NCBI GenBank assembly: GCA_947568835.1 | Contig: OX387605.1 | Location: forward strand, 8,870,418-8,934,417 | DNA: 64,000 nt | Direction: 5' to 3' | Source of the DNA: Protonemura montana | Lineage: Eukaryota > Arthropoda > Insecta > Plecoptera > Nemouridae | Shown here: positions 34,801 to 45,155 of the stretch, piece after piece | Layout: each line of letters opens with the position of its first letter | How positions within the stretch are numbered: the stretch's first letter is position 1 | The notes under the pieces: generated by a model | The model's input: the letters and a program-made list of their open reading frames with translations, nothing else | The model's database searches: none | What the model was told of the DNA's origin: nothing | Translations under genes and position numbers: made by a program

Positions 34801-36484
34801 AGAAATTTCTGACTAAAACTAACGATTTAGTGCCTGGCTCTGGTCGCACAGAGTTTTCCCCATCACACGGCTATGAAGGAGCAGTATTTCCCTCTTTTAC
34901 CTCTATTGTTACTTGGCACTTGAAAATCATATTTAATGTCATTAATGACTGTGTTCAGTTACGGGGTAAAAAGGTGGATGTCCGGCGACCAAATTTCATC
35001 GGTAGTTACGTAGATCATCGACAAGTTATCGTAGGTTTCGTTGTCCCACTGGAGGAATTCATCTTTCCACTCCTGAAAAATAAAAATGGATGAATCAATA
35101 CAGAAAAGTGCTGAATTGGAATCAGTGTGAAATAGTGATAAAATGATACCCAATAGCCCCATTGCTGAACTTCGAGCACGTTTTTCTTTTCGTCCTGAAA
35201 AAAATTATTTCATTGGTCAGTTTACTTTGGTCAAGTTTATTTTTACTGTCATTTGTCAATCGAATTAAGTCAGCCATCCAACTTACCATTGTGAGGGAAG
35301 TAGGGTAGGCCAGCACACTGACATTGGTGGCAGTTCTCCGATCCTTCACCGGTCGAGTTTCTGGATCATATCCACAGAAAAGTTTCTTCTTCAGAGAATA
35401 GACCGCTGACTTTACGTTGGAGGATGGGCATGATGATCCCGAGGGGTCAGCACCGACGACCACTGGTAGGAAATTCACGTGCGAATTTGAAATGTTGACT
35501 GTCTATTGCCTATGCCTATGTCTATCCCTATTGTTTATGCCTTTTGGTTTAATTTCCTAAATATATCAACATAGTTGGTAAACATTTTAAGTCAATTTCA
35601 CTTTTTGTTTGTGCTTAGTAGATAAAACGTGCAGACAGACAGACCCGCATTTAACATGCAAATTGCAGTTTTTTTCTTGGATAAAATGAAGAAATTATTT
35701 TAAAAATAAAAGTATATGATATGGGTTTCATGCATTTGATCCTTTGCTCGCTCAAAAAATGAACGAAAATGAAGTTGCTCCATTTGTCCAAGGGCACTTC
35801 AGGGTAACGGTATAAATATGTACAGCCCCCCTCTGAACAATAAAGTGTTTCTATTAATTTCAAGAACCAATTTAGCATACATTTTTCACTCGTAGAGACC
35901 CGTTGAGAATGTCACAAAATAACCGATAGCCATTTGACGTGGTAGAAATAGGTGTCTATATGAGCAAGGCAGCTATGGATCAGAATCCTATCAAAAGTAA
36001 GGAAAAGAGCGATCAAAAAAGCAAAACAACACAGAAAATGTCATATAAGCTGGAAGTTTTTTCCCATTTAGGTATATATAAAAAATAAAACTCGTTTAGT
36101 AAGTACCTACGCCACATTTTACAAATCAATTGTTTCCTGAAAAAAAAAACTATTTGTCGCAATGTGTGGCACTCTTTGGCTGGTCTTTGGCTAGTACTCT
36201 ATGGTTTTTAGACCATAGTAATGTAGACCGGCTTAGTGCGAACATTACTGAAGTAATCGAAGTAATAAGTCCCTTTAAAGCTGATCTCGTAGTAACCTAC
36301 TTGCGGGACATATCATATGCCAGACGAAATTAATTACTCCCAACGATTTGAATGTCATGAAATTTAAGTAAACAGGTCAGCTGTGACGTAATTACTCTAA
36401 TCATGCTGATGGATCAATCAAAAAGGGCTCACCATAAAATCCGATGAAGGTAGCACAAGTTAAGGCTGATAGCAGGTTTGGCAT
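31828..36484 (-). CDS. Divergent nicotinic acetylcholine receptor-like subunit, gene D
   Basis: Predicted 417-residue Cys-loop subunit in eight exons: 36433-36484, 35287-35462, 35150-35194, 34963-35072, 33784-34000, 33163-33328, 32920-33075, 31828-32159. The most diverged member of the array. The last exon equals exons 8 and 9 of the others fused, with no intron between M3 loop and M4. Signal peptide begins MPNLLSALTCATF. Extracellular motifs are KLFCGYDPETRPV, EWKDEFLQWDNETYDNL, TDEIWSPD and the Cys-loop CSADITLWPFDTHNC. M2 contains ERLCITLLNIVCHC and has Val at the usual 9' Leu site. The exon 5 donor (GGG/GTGCGC) is weak but keeps the phase seen in B1. Several introns are longer than in A and B genes. 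Confidence 0.82.
32398..32513. repeat. 46-bp direct repeat pair in gene D intron 7
   Basis: Two near-identical copies of ctgaaaagaagtttatttga plus the following aggaaattaaccaagagaag flank a short TA-rich spacer, next to the truncated end of SINE S6. A 12-bp unit (gtgaatcattgt) is repeated three times at 32212-32245. Confidence 0.7.
32514..32757 (-). mobile_element. 5S-rRNA-derived SINE, copy S6 (tail truncated)
   Basis: The minus-strand head (gagatcaccgaagttagtaa) and body (acagcatggatttgtagagg, then cgtccttcgggagggacgt) are diverged from S2-S5. It lies in intron 7 of gene D, and the tail is missing. Confidence 0.7.
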
Positions 36485-37179
36485 GATTGCAGATGAACCT
36501 TTTGGATGTTGAACTCAGATCACAGGATTCGACTGAAATTAATGGCTGACTGAAAATAAATAATGTGGATGTCGAGTTCTAGGAACGCCCCGGTAATTTT
36601 AGAAGCCCATTGATGGACCTTATCACACGAAAATGTTAAACACTGATACATACACTAATGCACATGGTATTTTATGTACAATATATATGTGGTTCCTGAC
36701 CGAGCTCAAAGTACAAGTGTATGATATTAAACTTCAAGTACAGGGTCGAGTCAATTGATATAAGGAATTCTGTTTCTGAAAAGCTAAGGTTGACCCAATA
36801 TCCATTGTGCATACAATGAAAACTTTTAAACTTTAACCTACGCTCGGAGCAATATCATAATAATTTGTGCTGAACACTTTATTGTCTACCCCTAGAACAA
36901 AAATTATGCATATTTAGATTTTAATGTTAAGTTGGTTAATTTTTTACTCATGCTAGCTTGATTTTTAGTGAAGGATTGTGAAGGATAGTGAACGATAGAA
37001 TATTATGGCAGGGCGGCAATGCAACAATGGTGTTTTCGAATAGTTTTCTATCATTATCGGTATCACAGATAGGTACAAGAATTATCATTTAGTTATACAC
37101 TCCATTTAAAACAGGTAGGAAACAAAGCTGTCGTTTGTATAAGAATGTCTTATGGATCAGATTATCAGTATAAACTACC
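36485..37179. other. Intergenic, no gene seen
   Basis: AT-rich DNA upstream of gene D. It presumably contains its promoter, but no element can be named with confidence. Confidence 0.5.
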
Positions 37180-37455
37180 TATAGAAAGAAAGAAAAAATC
37201 TGTATATCATCACACTCCCATTCACTTGTTGGTACTAGCTTTAAGGTGTATGTAAAAAAATGGTTCATCGACAAATGTTTTTATAGCATACAAGGATTTT
37301 TAGATAATGACGGAAAGGAATGAAGTTATCATTGTGTAAAACCTATATTTAACCTATATGTATATGTATTAATGAGAATGTATTTTTTTTAATGCTAGAA
37401 ATTTGACTGTCTTAATATCATGTTGATCAATCTGAGACAATAAAAAAAAAAAAAC
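37180..37455 (+). mobile_element. 3' end of a non-LTR retrotransposon
   Basis: The plus strand encodes FKVYVKKWFIDKCFYSIQGF, which matches the C-terminal end of non-LTR reverse transcriptases (compare LKNYLMGNCFYSVNEF at 12423-14174). A short 3' UTR, AATAAA and a poly-A run at 37441-37453 follow. Confidence 0.6.
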
Positions 37456-38239
37456 TAACCCACACTAACTTTGTACCAATATATACAACCACCTTCCGCA
37501 AACCAACAAAAATCAATCCATACGTATCTCCTTCGACATCTCTTTAATAATTTCCATTGACTAACTCTTTCAACAACTGATCAAAATATATAGATCATTT
37601 ATACCCTTTCCCAATTTACTTTGTAAAATGTGTTCAGTTTATTTTCTGGTCTTTTCTACACAATCATTTTCTTCTTTGGTCTCTCTTTGGCATAAATAAA
37701 TGTGAACTTCATAGCCACCTCCTTGTCCTCCAACTTAATCGGTATACGAACATACAGTGTTGCAGAACTGTGTTTGGATATTCTACATTGTGAAAGCTTC
37801 TTTCGTATCAACTAGATGCCAACTTGAAACTAAATTAGTAGCAGATGTCTTTTAAACAAAATCCAACCAACCTAAAATCAGGTCAATTTGGCAAAGAAAA
37901 TGTTGCACAAAAGAATCCATAATCTAGAAATATCGATAGAATTCTAGACTTTTCCACACCACAGTACCTGGGTACGGCTGCTCTCCTGAGTATTATTTGG
38001 ATTATTACAAACTCATGACTGGCACAGTAGGTTGTTATAAATTAAAACATACATTTCTAGATGAACTTTTTAATTGGATAATATACATTGATTTATAATG
38101 TCAATTGTTGTACACCATTAGAAGAATGATTACATTTCAAGTCCAGTGTCTCTTTAACTGGTATCCACCTACACAAAATCAATAGCTCTTTACTTCAAAT
38201 TTTATCTACATTTCTTTAATATACAGTAAATAATCAATT

Positions 38240-39219
38240 TTACTTGGTTGACACTCTCGTTCTCTTATTCCACGCATAATTATTGGCATACGGCCTCAGC
38301 TTAAAAACCTTTGGCTGGTCAGAATGAACAAACCACTTCCATCCATTCTTCTCACAAAAATCGATGGCATCATTCTCGGTAGAAAACTCCACCTTAAGGT
38401 TTGACAGCGGATCTCCACTTGAAGCCCATCCCATGCACGGGTTCTCCCAGCGTTGTCGGGTGTCAAAGTCGATTTGCCAGTGGCCAATGTTGTCAGTTCC
38501 AGATTGCATTGCATTCTTAGCTGGCTTGTAGATGCGAACCAGGCGTCCTTTGACATGCTCCTCCGGCACACCCGTGATTGAACTAATATCACTCTGTGAA
38601 CAAAAACAATCAACTATAGTATCTCTGATAGTAGGTACCTACTTTCCCAACACACTTTATGTGTAAACATATTGCAGGAGGGGAAGTATGGATCATACAT
38701 AATTTGGACAAAAGGGGAATTTGGACAAAAGGGGAATTTGAACAAAATGGGAATTTGAACAAGTGCCTATACCTCGCAAAGATCATAGCATAGAAAAATG
38801 ATAAGATTCATAGCCAAAAAATTTGTAACAATTTCATAGGTTACGAGGGCTCCTACGAATGCTTAGTTTTGACTCCACAGGTTGAAATTGCTTACCTGCG
38901 CTTCAACTGTAATGCTTATATCGTGAGATTTTTTATGGGCAAGTTCCTGTTGGTTCATTAATGCATCTTTAACGTCCACAATTGGCGCTTCCTTGATTTT
39001 TAGAGCACAATCTATGTTATCCCCATATCGTGCAGAAGCGGTGGAGAAGGCTGGTTTGGCCCTACAGTGGGCAGAACCATAATTAAAAGACATATTTTGC
39101 AAACAGTGAACAAGTTAAATTTCTCAGATATCAATAGAATAAGGTTAGATCCTTTACCATTGAAAATTCGAAGGTTTTAGACAGCAGGTTAGCCCCCTCG
39201 CAATCATGAAAGTGGCCAT
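38240..39219 (-). CDS. NDUFS4: NADH dehydrogenase (ubiquinone) iron-sulfur protein 4
   Basis: Accessory 18-kDa subunit of mitochondrial respiratory complex I, at the N-module/matrix-arm junction. Three exons: 39158-39219, 38896-39061, 38240-38593, giving 193 residues. Exon 1 encodes a basic, Ser/Thr-containing mitochondrial presequence (MATFMIARGLTCCLKPSNFQ), and the phase joins exactly to AKPAFSTASARYG. The conserved core is unmistakable: RIYKPAKNAMQSGTDNIGHW, RWENPCMGWASSGDPLSNL, AIDFCEKNGWKW and the C-terminal NNYAWNKRTRVSTK. An in-frame ATG also exists just upstream of exon 2 (39094), but it lacks a targeting signal and I prefer the spliced start. Length is normal for the family. Likely constitutive. 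Confidence 0.95.
38701..38760. repeat. 19-bp tandem repeat in NDUFS4 intron 2
   Basis: Slightly more than three copies of aatttggacaaaaggggaa, later units varying to ttgaacaaaatggga. Confidence 0.85.
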
Positions 39220-39954
39220 CTTTCCTTACTCAAGTCAGTTGTTTTTAGTACGCAATTCCGATACCAAATGATGTTATAACTAAACATGACTCCAGATTAA
39301 GATTTGGACTATTCATTGAAAGTATGCTAAACTCATAGTGGTTACATGCAATGCCATGTCATTGATATTTATTTTTCATTTCACTCTATAAAATGTATTT
39401 TTATGCATTTCAGAGGTATTGCTATTTTCTAATTGCATTGCACCGCACAGCTTAACAAGCTGCATTTATTTTTGTTGTGAAGAATGTTTCATACCAATAT
39501 TTACGAATATAACGCGTAACTTAAAATTAGATTCATTATTAGCCACAATAGAATGCGACATCATAGACATTTTCTGGAATGATCTGGATTGCTATTTCGA
39601 GTTCCTGACCAATCAGGATATTTCTCGAAGCAGCGCTGCAGTCACTAGTGGATACTTAGCACGCAATATCTTAAACGCGATCTACAGGCACCCAGTCTAC
39701 ACATCGCATCCACAAAAGAGCCTACAAAACTCATAAGCCACCAATAACACAGCTCTACATAAAATTTAGAATTCCTCTCATTTTATTCCTCACTTTTTAA
39801 CTCCTAAACGTTCCACGGACGCCCTTAAATATTTTAGGGATGATAAAGGACAAGACCAGCTATCTAACTGGTATACTATAACATTTTTGCCCATCATTGA
39901 AAAAAAGGCAAAAAGGTGGCTATTTACAACAATTTGGTTATCATTTCTTTGAGT
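39220..39954. other. Intergenic, no gene supported
   Basis: A plus-strand open frame of 105 codons (39419-39736) has no recognisable domain or coding bias and is not counted as a gene. Confidence 0.5.
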
Positions 39955-40480
39955 AAATGTTAGCCTTTTTTGTCCAGAGGTGGGCCAAAATTTAAGACTA
40001 TCACAATTCGATAGCTTGTCACGTACAGTATCTTCTGTGAAATTTTCGAGGAGTTTTCGCACAAATAAATCAACAAAATTTTTGTAAATGTTAGCCTTTT
40101 TTGTCGAGAGCTGGGCCAAATATTAAGACTACCACGGATCGATACCTTGTCACGTACTCTATTATCTGTGAAAATTTCAAGGAGGTTTGATTAAACCTCA
40201 ATTACGTCAATTTTGAGCAAATAAATAAAAACAAATATTTTGTAAATGTTAGCATTTTTTGTCCATGGCTGGGCCAAAAATTAAGACTATACCAGATCGA
40301 TACCTCGTCACGTCTACAATATGTGAAAATTTCAAGGAAGTGCCCCCACCTCCCCTCATTTTCGAGCAAATAAATGAAAACTAAATTGTTGTAAATGTTA
40401 GCCTTTTTTTGTCCAGGGTGGGCCTAAAATGAAGACTATCACAATTCGATAGCTCGTCACTTTCTCTATTTGCTGTGGAA
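39955..40480. repeat. Tandem repeat block, about 130-160-bp units, four copies
   Basis: Units begin near 39958, 40088, 40248 and 40396 with tgttagccttttttgtcc. They share tgggcc, aagactat, gatcgatacc/attcgatagc, cgtcacgt and gtgaaaatttcaagga. Unit length varies by insertions. It ends about 220 bp upstream of the TATA box of the small Hsp gene. Confidence 0.85.
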
Positions 40481-40702
40481 AATGCAATGATGTTCCTATT
40501 TGCGTTTATGCGGTATTACGGGTAGAATATTTTTGTGTTGTTCGTTTAGTATACACTATTTTTACTGCGCTTTGTTCAATTAGTTTGCGAAGCAATTCCG
40601 AGCAATTTCGAGCTTTTGGTGGCGCTTACTGAGGCTATCTTCCCACGAACGCCCAGAACCACTAGAATGATCTACAAAGTACGCGCGGCAAACTGAGAGT
40701 GG

Positions 40703-40710
40703 TATAAATA
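40703..40710 (+). promoter_or_regulatory. TATA box of the small Hsp gene
   Basis: TATAAATA about 30 bp before a plausible start of the non-coding first exon. Upstream, three GAA blocks at about 40648-40668 (cgaacgcccagaaccactag) are spaced by 9 bp rather than the canonical 10, so a heat-shock element is only suggested. Confidence 0.6.
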
Positions 40711-40865
40711 CGAGCACCCTTATCCAACCCTGGGACATTCGACAGCCAACGATCGCGCCGAAGACATCTCGAAGTAGAGCACTAATCTTCATTCAGTGAA
40801 ATATACAGGATCCGCAGATCGTTCTCCAGTACTTCGTGAGCACTAGTCAACTATCACAATAAAAT

Positions 40866-42147
40866 GTAAGTTTGTTACTTCAAGTTTTTCTTTCACAACT
40901 TTTATCTGAAGCCTTTCCCAAACAGCAAGCACACATTGAATTACATTGTCGGGTGTTGTGACCATTCAAATTTCATTCGATTCAAATATATTTGCCGTGC
41001 ATTAATCGTTCTGTCAGATAAATTAATTGCATGTTTAATTATTGCATTTTAACCTGTGTCTTCCGAGTGAAAAAAAGACTTCGGGGGAAAAAATTGTTGC
41101 AAATTACTGCCTAATAAGGAAGTAATTGGTACAATTTCAATATTTTTTTATCGAGCATCTCTAGTTTCGCCTGGCGCGTTCTCCACTCAAATCTGCCGAT
41201 GTTGATGCAATTGTGCATTCCAGGAGCCTATAATTAGCGTCGGTTACTTCATTCCGAAACGATAATTAGAAGCAACAAATGTTACTAAACCCCTACGTCT
41301 TCTTACTAATAAATAGTTATTCCATACAGAAGGATCTATAAGGACTTGCAATAAGTTCTGCATTTTTCTCGTACATCTGCCGGCCTTGGGTGCTAACCCA
41401 CCCCTAGATGCTACTTGACGTTGGTCACGTACGCCACTAGAGTGTTGTTTACCCGAGACTTCGTGTTAATCAGAGATGCTGGCCTAAATGCTGGTCGTCG
41501 TTGAGGAATTCTAAATAATGCAGTATAAAGGGCGCATTCTAAATCATTTATCGAAACTTCTCGAGATATGAAATAGTAGTACCATAATCGTGGTGTCATA
41601 AACAGACTATTGGACCTTCCCTTAATTCCGGCACTACGTGCGTTTCGGCACGTAGGCCACCTATTCGATGCGCACCGGTGGAATAGGCCCTCGCATTGCC
41701 CGAGGGTCCTGCAGTGTGCAGCTGCATTGTTCGAATTTTGTCCCTTGGGCCTTTTCCCTTACTTAAGAATGGTATTCAAGCGAAATGCGGCTACCTGAAA
41801 ACATTTCCATGGGCTTTAAAGTTGCGAAATAAGAGGAATGATACCTGGATTTAAATTTGTAATAGCACAACAGTGAGTTGGGACGGTTTATGGGGCCGTA
41901 GCGGACACATGAAGGTCACCAGCTGAGACCCACCCTTGACTACGCGTATTTTAATCACTTTGAATTATACCTAAGCTTGCATCAGGGTCAATGATCATAG
42001 CATTGATCAGGGTCACTCTCGAAGAGTTCATAGATTTTCGTATACAAATATACACTTTACATAATTTCGACATTCTCTTATGTTTGTGTAGTTATCTTCC
42101 ATTTTAATTCCTTGGGGATTTATTAAATGCTGTTTTTCTGTCCACAG
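40866..42147 (+). other. 5' UTR intron of the small Hsp gene
   Basis: A 1.28-kb intron bounded by GTAAGT and TCCACAG. No gene or recognisable repeat inside. If unspliced, the message presents ATG followed at once by TAA at 40864-40869. Confidence 0.7.
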
Positions 42148-42872
42148 ATGTCTCTCGCACCGTGGATTCTCCGTGAGCCCGTGTTCCCGTTCGGCATGCA
42201 CCACGGCCACCACCCGCGCTCGCACCCCGTTGCTCTGCTGGACCAGAACTTCGGGTTGGGCCTTCTCAACGACGACCTGCTGGACCCGCTCAACTCGGCC
42301 ATGTCCGTTCTCAACGGTGGCTACCTGCGTCCGTGGCGTCACGTTGCTGGCCGCCACAGCGGGACTTCCAACGTCGTTTGCAACAAGGATGGCTTCAAGG
42401 TGAGAACACCTAGGGTTAATTATTGGCTAAAGCACCAAAATTATCGGCTTGTGCCAAGCTTGATTTGTGATCGTGGACATTCAGCTTCTAGGATACAAAG
42501 GACTGAAAACTTCTCTGTAATTCTTAGGTCAACCTGGACGTCCAGCAGTTCCTTCCGGAGGAGATAACTGTGAAGATTGTGGATAACCACGTGATGGTTG
42601 AGGGTAGCCACGAGGAGCGCACTGACGAGCACGGCTTCATCTCTCGCTCATTCAAGCGGCGCTATGCCATCCCAGCTGAGATTGAGTGCGAGGCAGTGAC
42701 TAGCACGCTCTCCTCTGATGGGGTGCTGTCCATCACTGCGCCACCCAAGAAGCCTATCGCTCTGGCTGACCAGAACGAACGCGTCGTGCCCATTGTTCGT
42801 ACTCAGGCCCCAGCTGTCACCTTTGTTAATGGCAAGGGCAATGATAGCGAGGCTGTCAAAGCCGCTAAGTGA
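42148..42872 (+). CDS. Small heat shock protein (Hsp20/alpha-crystallin family), lethal(2)essential for life-like
   Basis: ATP-independent chaperone that binds unfolding proteins as large oligomers. Coding exons 42148-42399 and 42528-42872 give 198 residues. N-terminal region MSLAPWILREPVFPFGMHHG. Alpha-crystallin domain about residues 75-162, with KVNLDVQQFLPEEITVKIVD, the conserved HEERTDEHGFISRSFKRRY, and the C-terminal strand LSSDGVLSITAPPKK. A Lys/Ala-rich tail ends EAVKAAK. The coding intron falls inside the domain after DGFK. A non-coding first exon (about 40733-40865) follows the TATA box; its donor AAAAT/GTAAGT leads to the acceptor at 42146-42147, immediately before the ATG. Two introns are unusual for a heat-inducible gene. 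Confidence 0.93.
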
Positions 42873-43711
42873 AGAGATTTAGTCTGATGTGCTTTGGCAC
42901 AAGTCCTTTTTTGTATTAATATGATTCTACCTCAATTCCAAATGATTTGTATGCATGCTTTTTTATAGCTTAGTCCTTAAATAATTAAATCAATTCTCTA
43001 AAATAATAGAAATTTTTGTATTCTGGTTATCAATAAATACTATTAATAGTTATCAGTCTTCGTTAAATGTCTCGTTAATCAACCTTATATGATCCTTAAT
43101 CCATAGAAGTTGTTAGTTGGCAACGGGATGCACAATAGTTTCTATAATGCCCTCAACTTCCTACAAGCAGAGAAGTCGGCGCACATGGGGGTGCTGCTGC
43201 CAACAGCATTTTTACCGACCCTAGGGGCAAGACGTGTGATACGAATTTTGAGCAAAAAAATCATAAATAAATCGATTATAAATGTGATTGAGCTTCATGT
43301 TAATATATTGCAGTTATCCATAAATTCCCCAAAATCCACCCAAAACCACGAAGCTAATTTTCTCCTCAATTTCATCGCAAGAATTTAACAAAACAGCAGG
43401 TTTTGGTATTAGTCGATAATTTTAAGAAACTGAAATAGGAACTTAGATCCTTTTGAGGAACTATATTCAGTTCTTTTTTTTTTAGGAACTGGGACTGAAC
43501 CAAGTTCTTTTATAAAAGGAACTTAATCAAGACTGCCTAAAGGTCTATATCATAATCTGTAGATGTATGCTGCTTTTTAAAGTTGCAAAAGATATAACTG
43601 TAGGCAGTTGCAACGATTTGGCTGTTGCCAACTGTCTCACTCACTCTCACTGTCGGTAGCTACTGTACGTTATTTGGCGCCGCGCGCCGACTTCAGCAGA
43701 TTTCGGTTTCA
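42873..43711. other. 3' flank of the small Hsp gene, no further gene
   Basis: Includes AATAAATA at about 43031, a likely polyadenylation signal. The 92-codon open frame at 43110-43388 has no recognisable content. Confidence 0.5.
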
Positions 43712-43973
43712 TTAAAGGACCACCTTCAATTGACATTTAAAAATTACTGTATGTGAGGAACATCAATTAATTAAGGATCCCGTAAAAAAGAAAAATCTAA
43801 AAAAATGCGGTGCACATTTCTCGCACTTTTTCTTTTTGGCGCGAAGCTCCGTGCGTGACGTCAGAGATAGGGAGTCTGCAGCGGCAGTCTGCAAGACTGT
43901 AAGACGCGCGCTGCAGAGTCGGTAGGGTCGGCGCGCTCGCGATAGTGTCGCATTGTTTCATTGAAGTGTGGCA

Positions 43974-44144
43974 ATGGCTGGACCTTTCAGTTTAGACCCG
44001 AAGTTTACTCAGAGCGAGATTGAAGAAAATATTTGCAAAAAAGCCGATGAAAGGAGACTACAAGAATCCTTTGTAGGGCGAGCAGGAAACACCTCGTGGT
44101 GTACGTGTGGTATCCGTTTCACTAGAACTCTCTTCATTTTCTAA
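43974..44144 (+). pseudogene. Truncated ORF resembling the P2X7 C-terminal (ballast) domain
   Basis: The frame starts MAGPFSLDPKFTQSEIEE and includes VGRAGNTSWCTCG, resembling the Cys-rich start of P2X7 intracellular-type domains (typically R.GN..WC.CG). After that it runs into antisense of the THAP ORF and stops at 44142-44144. It is the 5' end of a second element-borne gene, cut by the internal deletion. Identification is by motif only. Confidence 0.5.
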
Positions 44145-44678
44145 ACAAACTCGACGCAAAGTTTCAATGCCTAACTCGCATTGAGTGCTTATTTCACGCG
44201 AAAATGGATCGCCCGGCGCTTGGCTTGTGATAGCGATGGGTTTCACTCGCGGATTCGGGTGCGATTTGCTCGTTGACGGCTCGTTCAAATAATCTGGCAC
44301 ATGGTCCAATAACTCCTCTTTCTCCTTATTGATCAAAAACATGGACTTCTGACGCTTTTTCGGTGGAGGACAAACATTCGAATGTGATTTACCAGTCATG
44401 AGCAACGACGGGACTGCCGTTTTCTTCAAAATGGGTCTGGATTTCACTGCATCGCCCATCAATTGCAGTTTTAGTTTGTTGCGAATTTCAAAATCATCTT
44501 CTTGAAAATGTGCGGAACAAACACACGAGGATTTTCTTGGGACAAAATCTGTCCGATTAACTTTATGCAACCATTGCCGATACATCCCAGGAAACTTATT
44601 CTTATCTGGAAATTTGTGGAAAGAAAATGGGCCTTTCGTGTTCGAACACTGATACACAACACAATGATTGTTCACCAT
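44058..44678 (-). CDS. THAP-domain protein inside the Kolobok-type element
   Basis: Single-exon frame of 206 codons. Residues 1-95 form a THAP zinc finger: C7 and C12 near the start, then CSAHF supplying the C2CH Cys and His, with the FHKFP motif, and AVPSLL at the end of the domain. The rest (KKRQKSMF, NEPSTSKS) is low-complexity linker. THAP domains bind DNA and serve as the DNA-recognition part of Kolobok and P-type transposases. The catalytic portion expected downstream is missing. The reading frame is open, so the truncated protein could be made and might act as a repressor of related elements, but this is inference. Confidence 0.75.
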   Translation of the reverse strand: MVNNHCVVYQCSNTKGPFSFHKFPDKNKFPGMYRQWLHKVNRTDFVPRKSSCVCSAHFQEDDFEIRNKLKLQLMGDAVKSRPILKKTAVPSLLMTGKSHSNVCPPPKKRQKSMFLINKEKEELLDHVPDYLNEPSTSKSHPNPRVKPIAITSQAPGDPFSREISTQCELGIETLRRVCLENEESSSETDTTRTPRGVSCSPYKGFL

Positions 44679-45055
44679 TATTCTGCAGTTGGTTCACTTA
44701 TAAAGTAGCAATCGTTAGACATAGCACACATAGACAAATATACGAGACAAATATAGTAACGAGAAAAAACAATCCTACTCGCAAAGAGGTATCGCACGAA
44801 CTAACTGGCAGCAGCCGCGGCAACCGGGCAGCGCTTGCTAGCCCTGCAGACTACCTATCTCTGACGTCACTAGCGGAGCTTCGCGCCAAAAAGAAAAAGC
44901 GCGAGAAAATATGCACCACATTTTTTAAGATTTTTCTTTTTTACGGGATCCTTAATTAATTGATGTTCCTCACATACAGTAATTTTTAAATTTCAATTGA
45001 AGGTGTTCCTTTAACAATATTTTGTCTGATTAGGATGAGACTAAAATTTCTGAAA

Positions 45056-45155
45056 TATAATATAATATATAATATCATATATATATAATATATATAATAT
45101 CATATAATATGATATGGGTATATATCATATGATATATGGGTATATAATATCAAGT
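45056..45155. repeat. AT microsatellite / palindromic TA-rich tract
   Basis: Interrupted TATA/ATAT repeats with short internal palindromes such as tatcatatgatata, directly right of the Kolobok element. Confidence 0.85.

Larger units (their letters stand above)
43716..45010. mobile_element. Kolobok-type DNA transposon with long terminal inverted repeats
   Basis: Terminal inverted repeats of about 150 bp (43716 to about 43870 and about 44860 to 45010) share aggaccaccttcaattga/aggaacaccttcaattgaa, catcaattaattaaggatcc and ggcgcgaagctccg. The element is flanked by TTAA at 43712-43715 and 45011-45014. TTAA duplication, termini starting AGG, and a THAP-domain ORF are hallmarks of the Kolobok superfamily. 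Total length is 1295 bp with no DDE transposase domain, so the copy is internally deleted and non-autonomous. Confidence 0.8.

Noticed and set aside
39419..39736. 105-codon plus-strand open frame as a gene
   Set aside because: No domain, no promoter or splice context, and composition like the surrounding AT-rich DNA.
40640..40670. Canonical heat-shock element in front of the small Hsp gene
   Set aside because: The GAA blocks are 9 bp apart with no TTC blocks at the required spacing, so only a weak candidate can be claimed.
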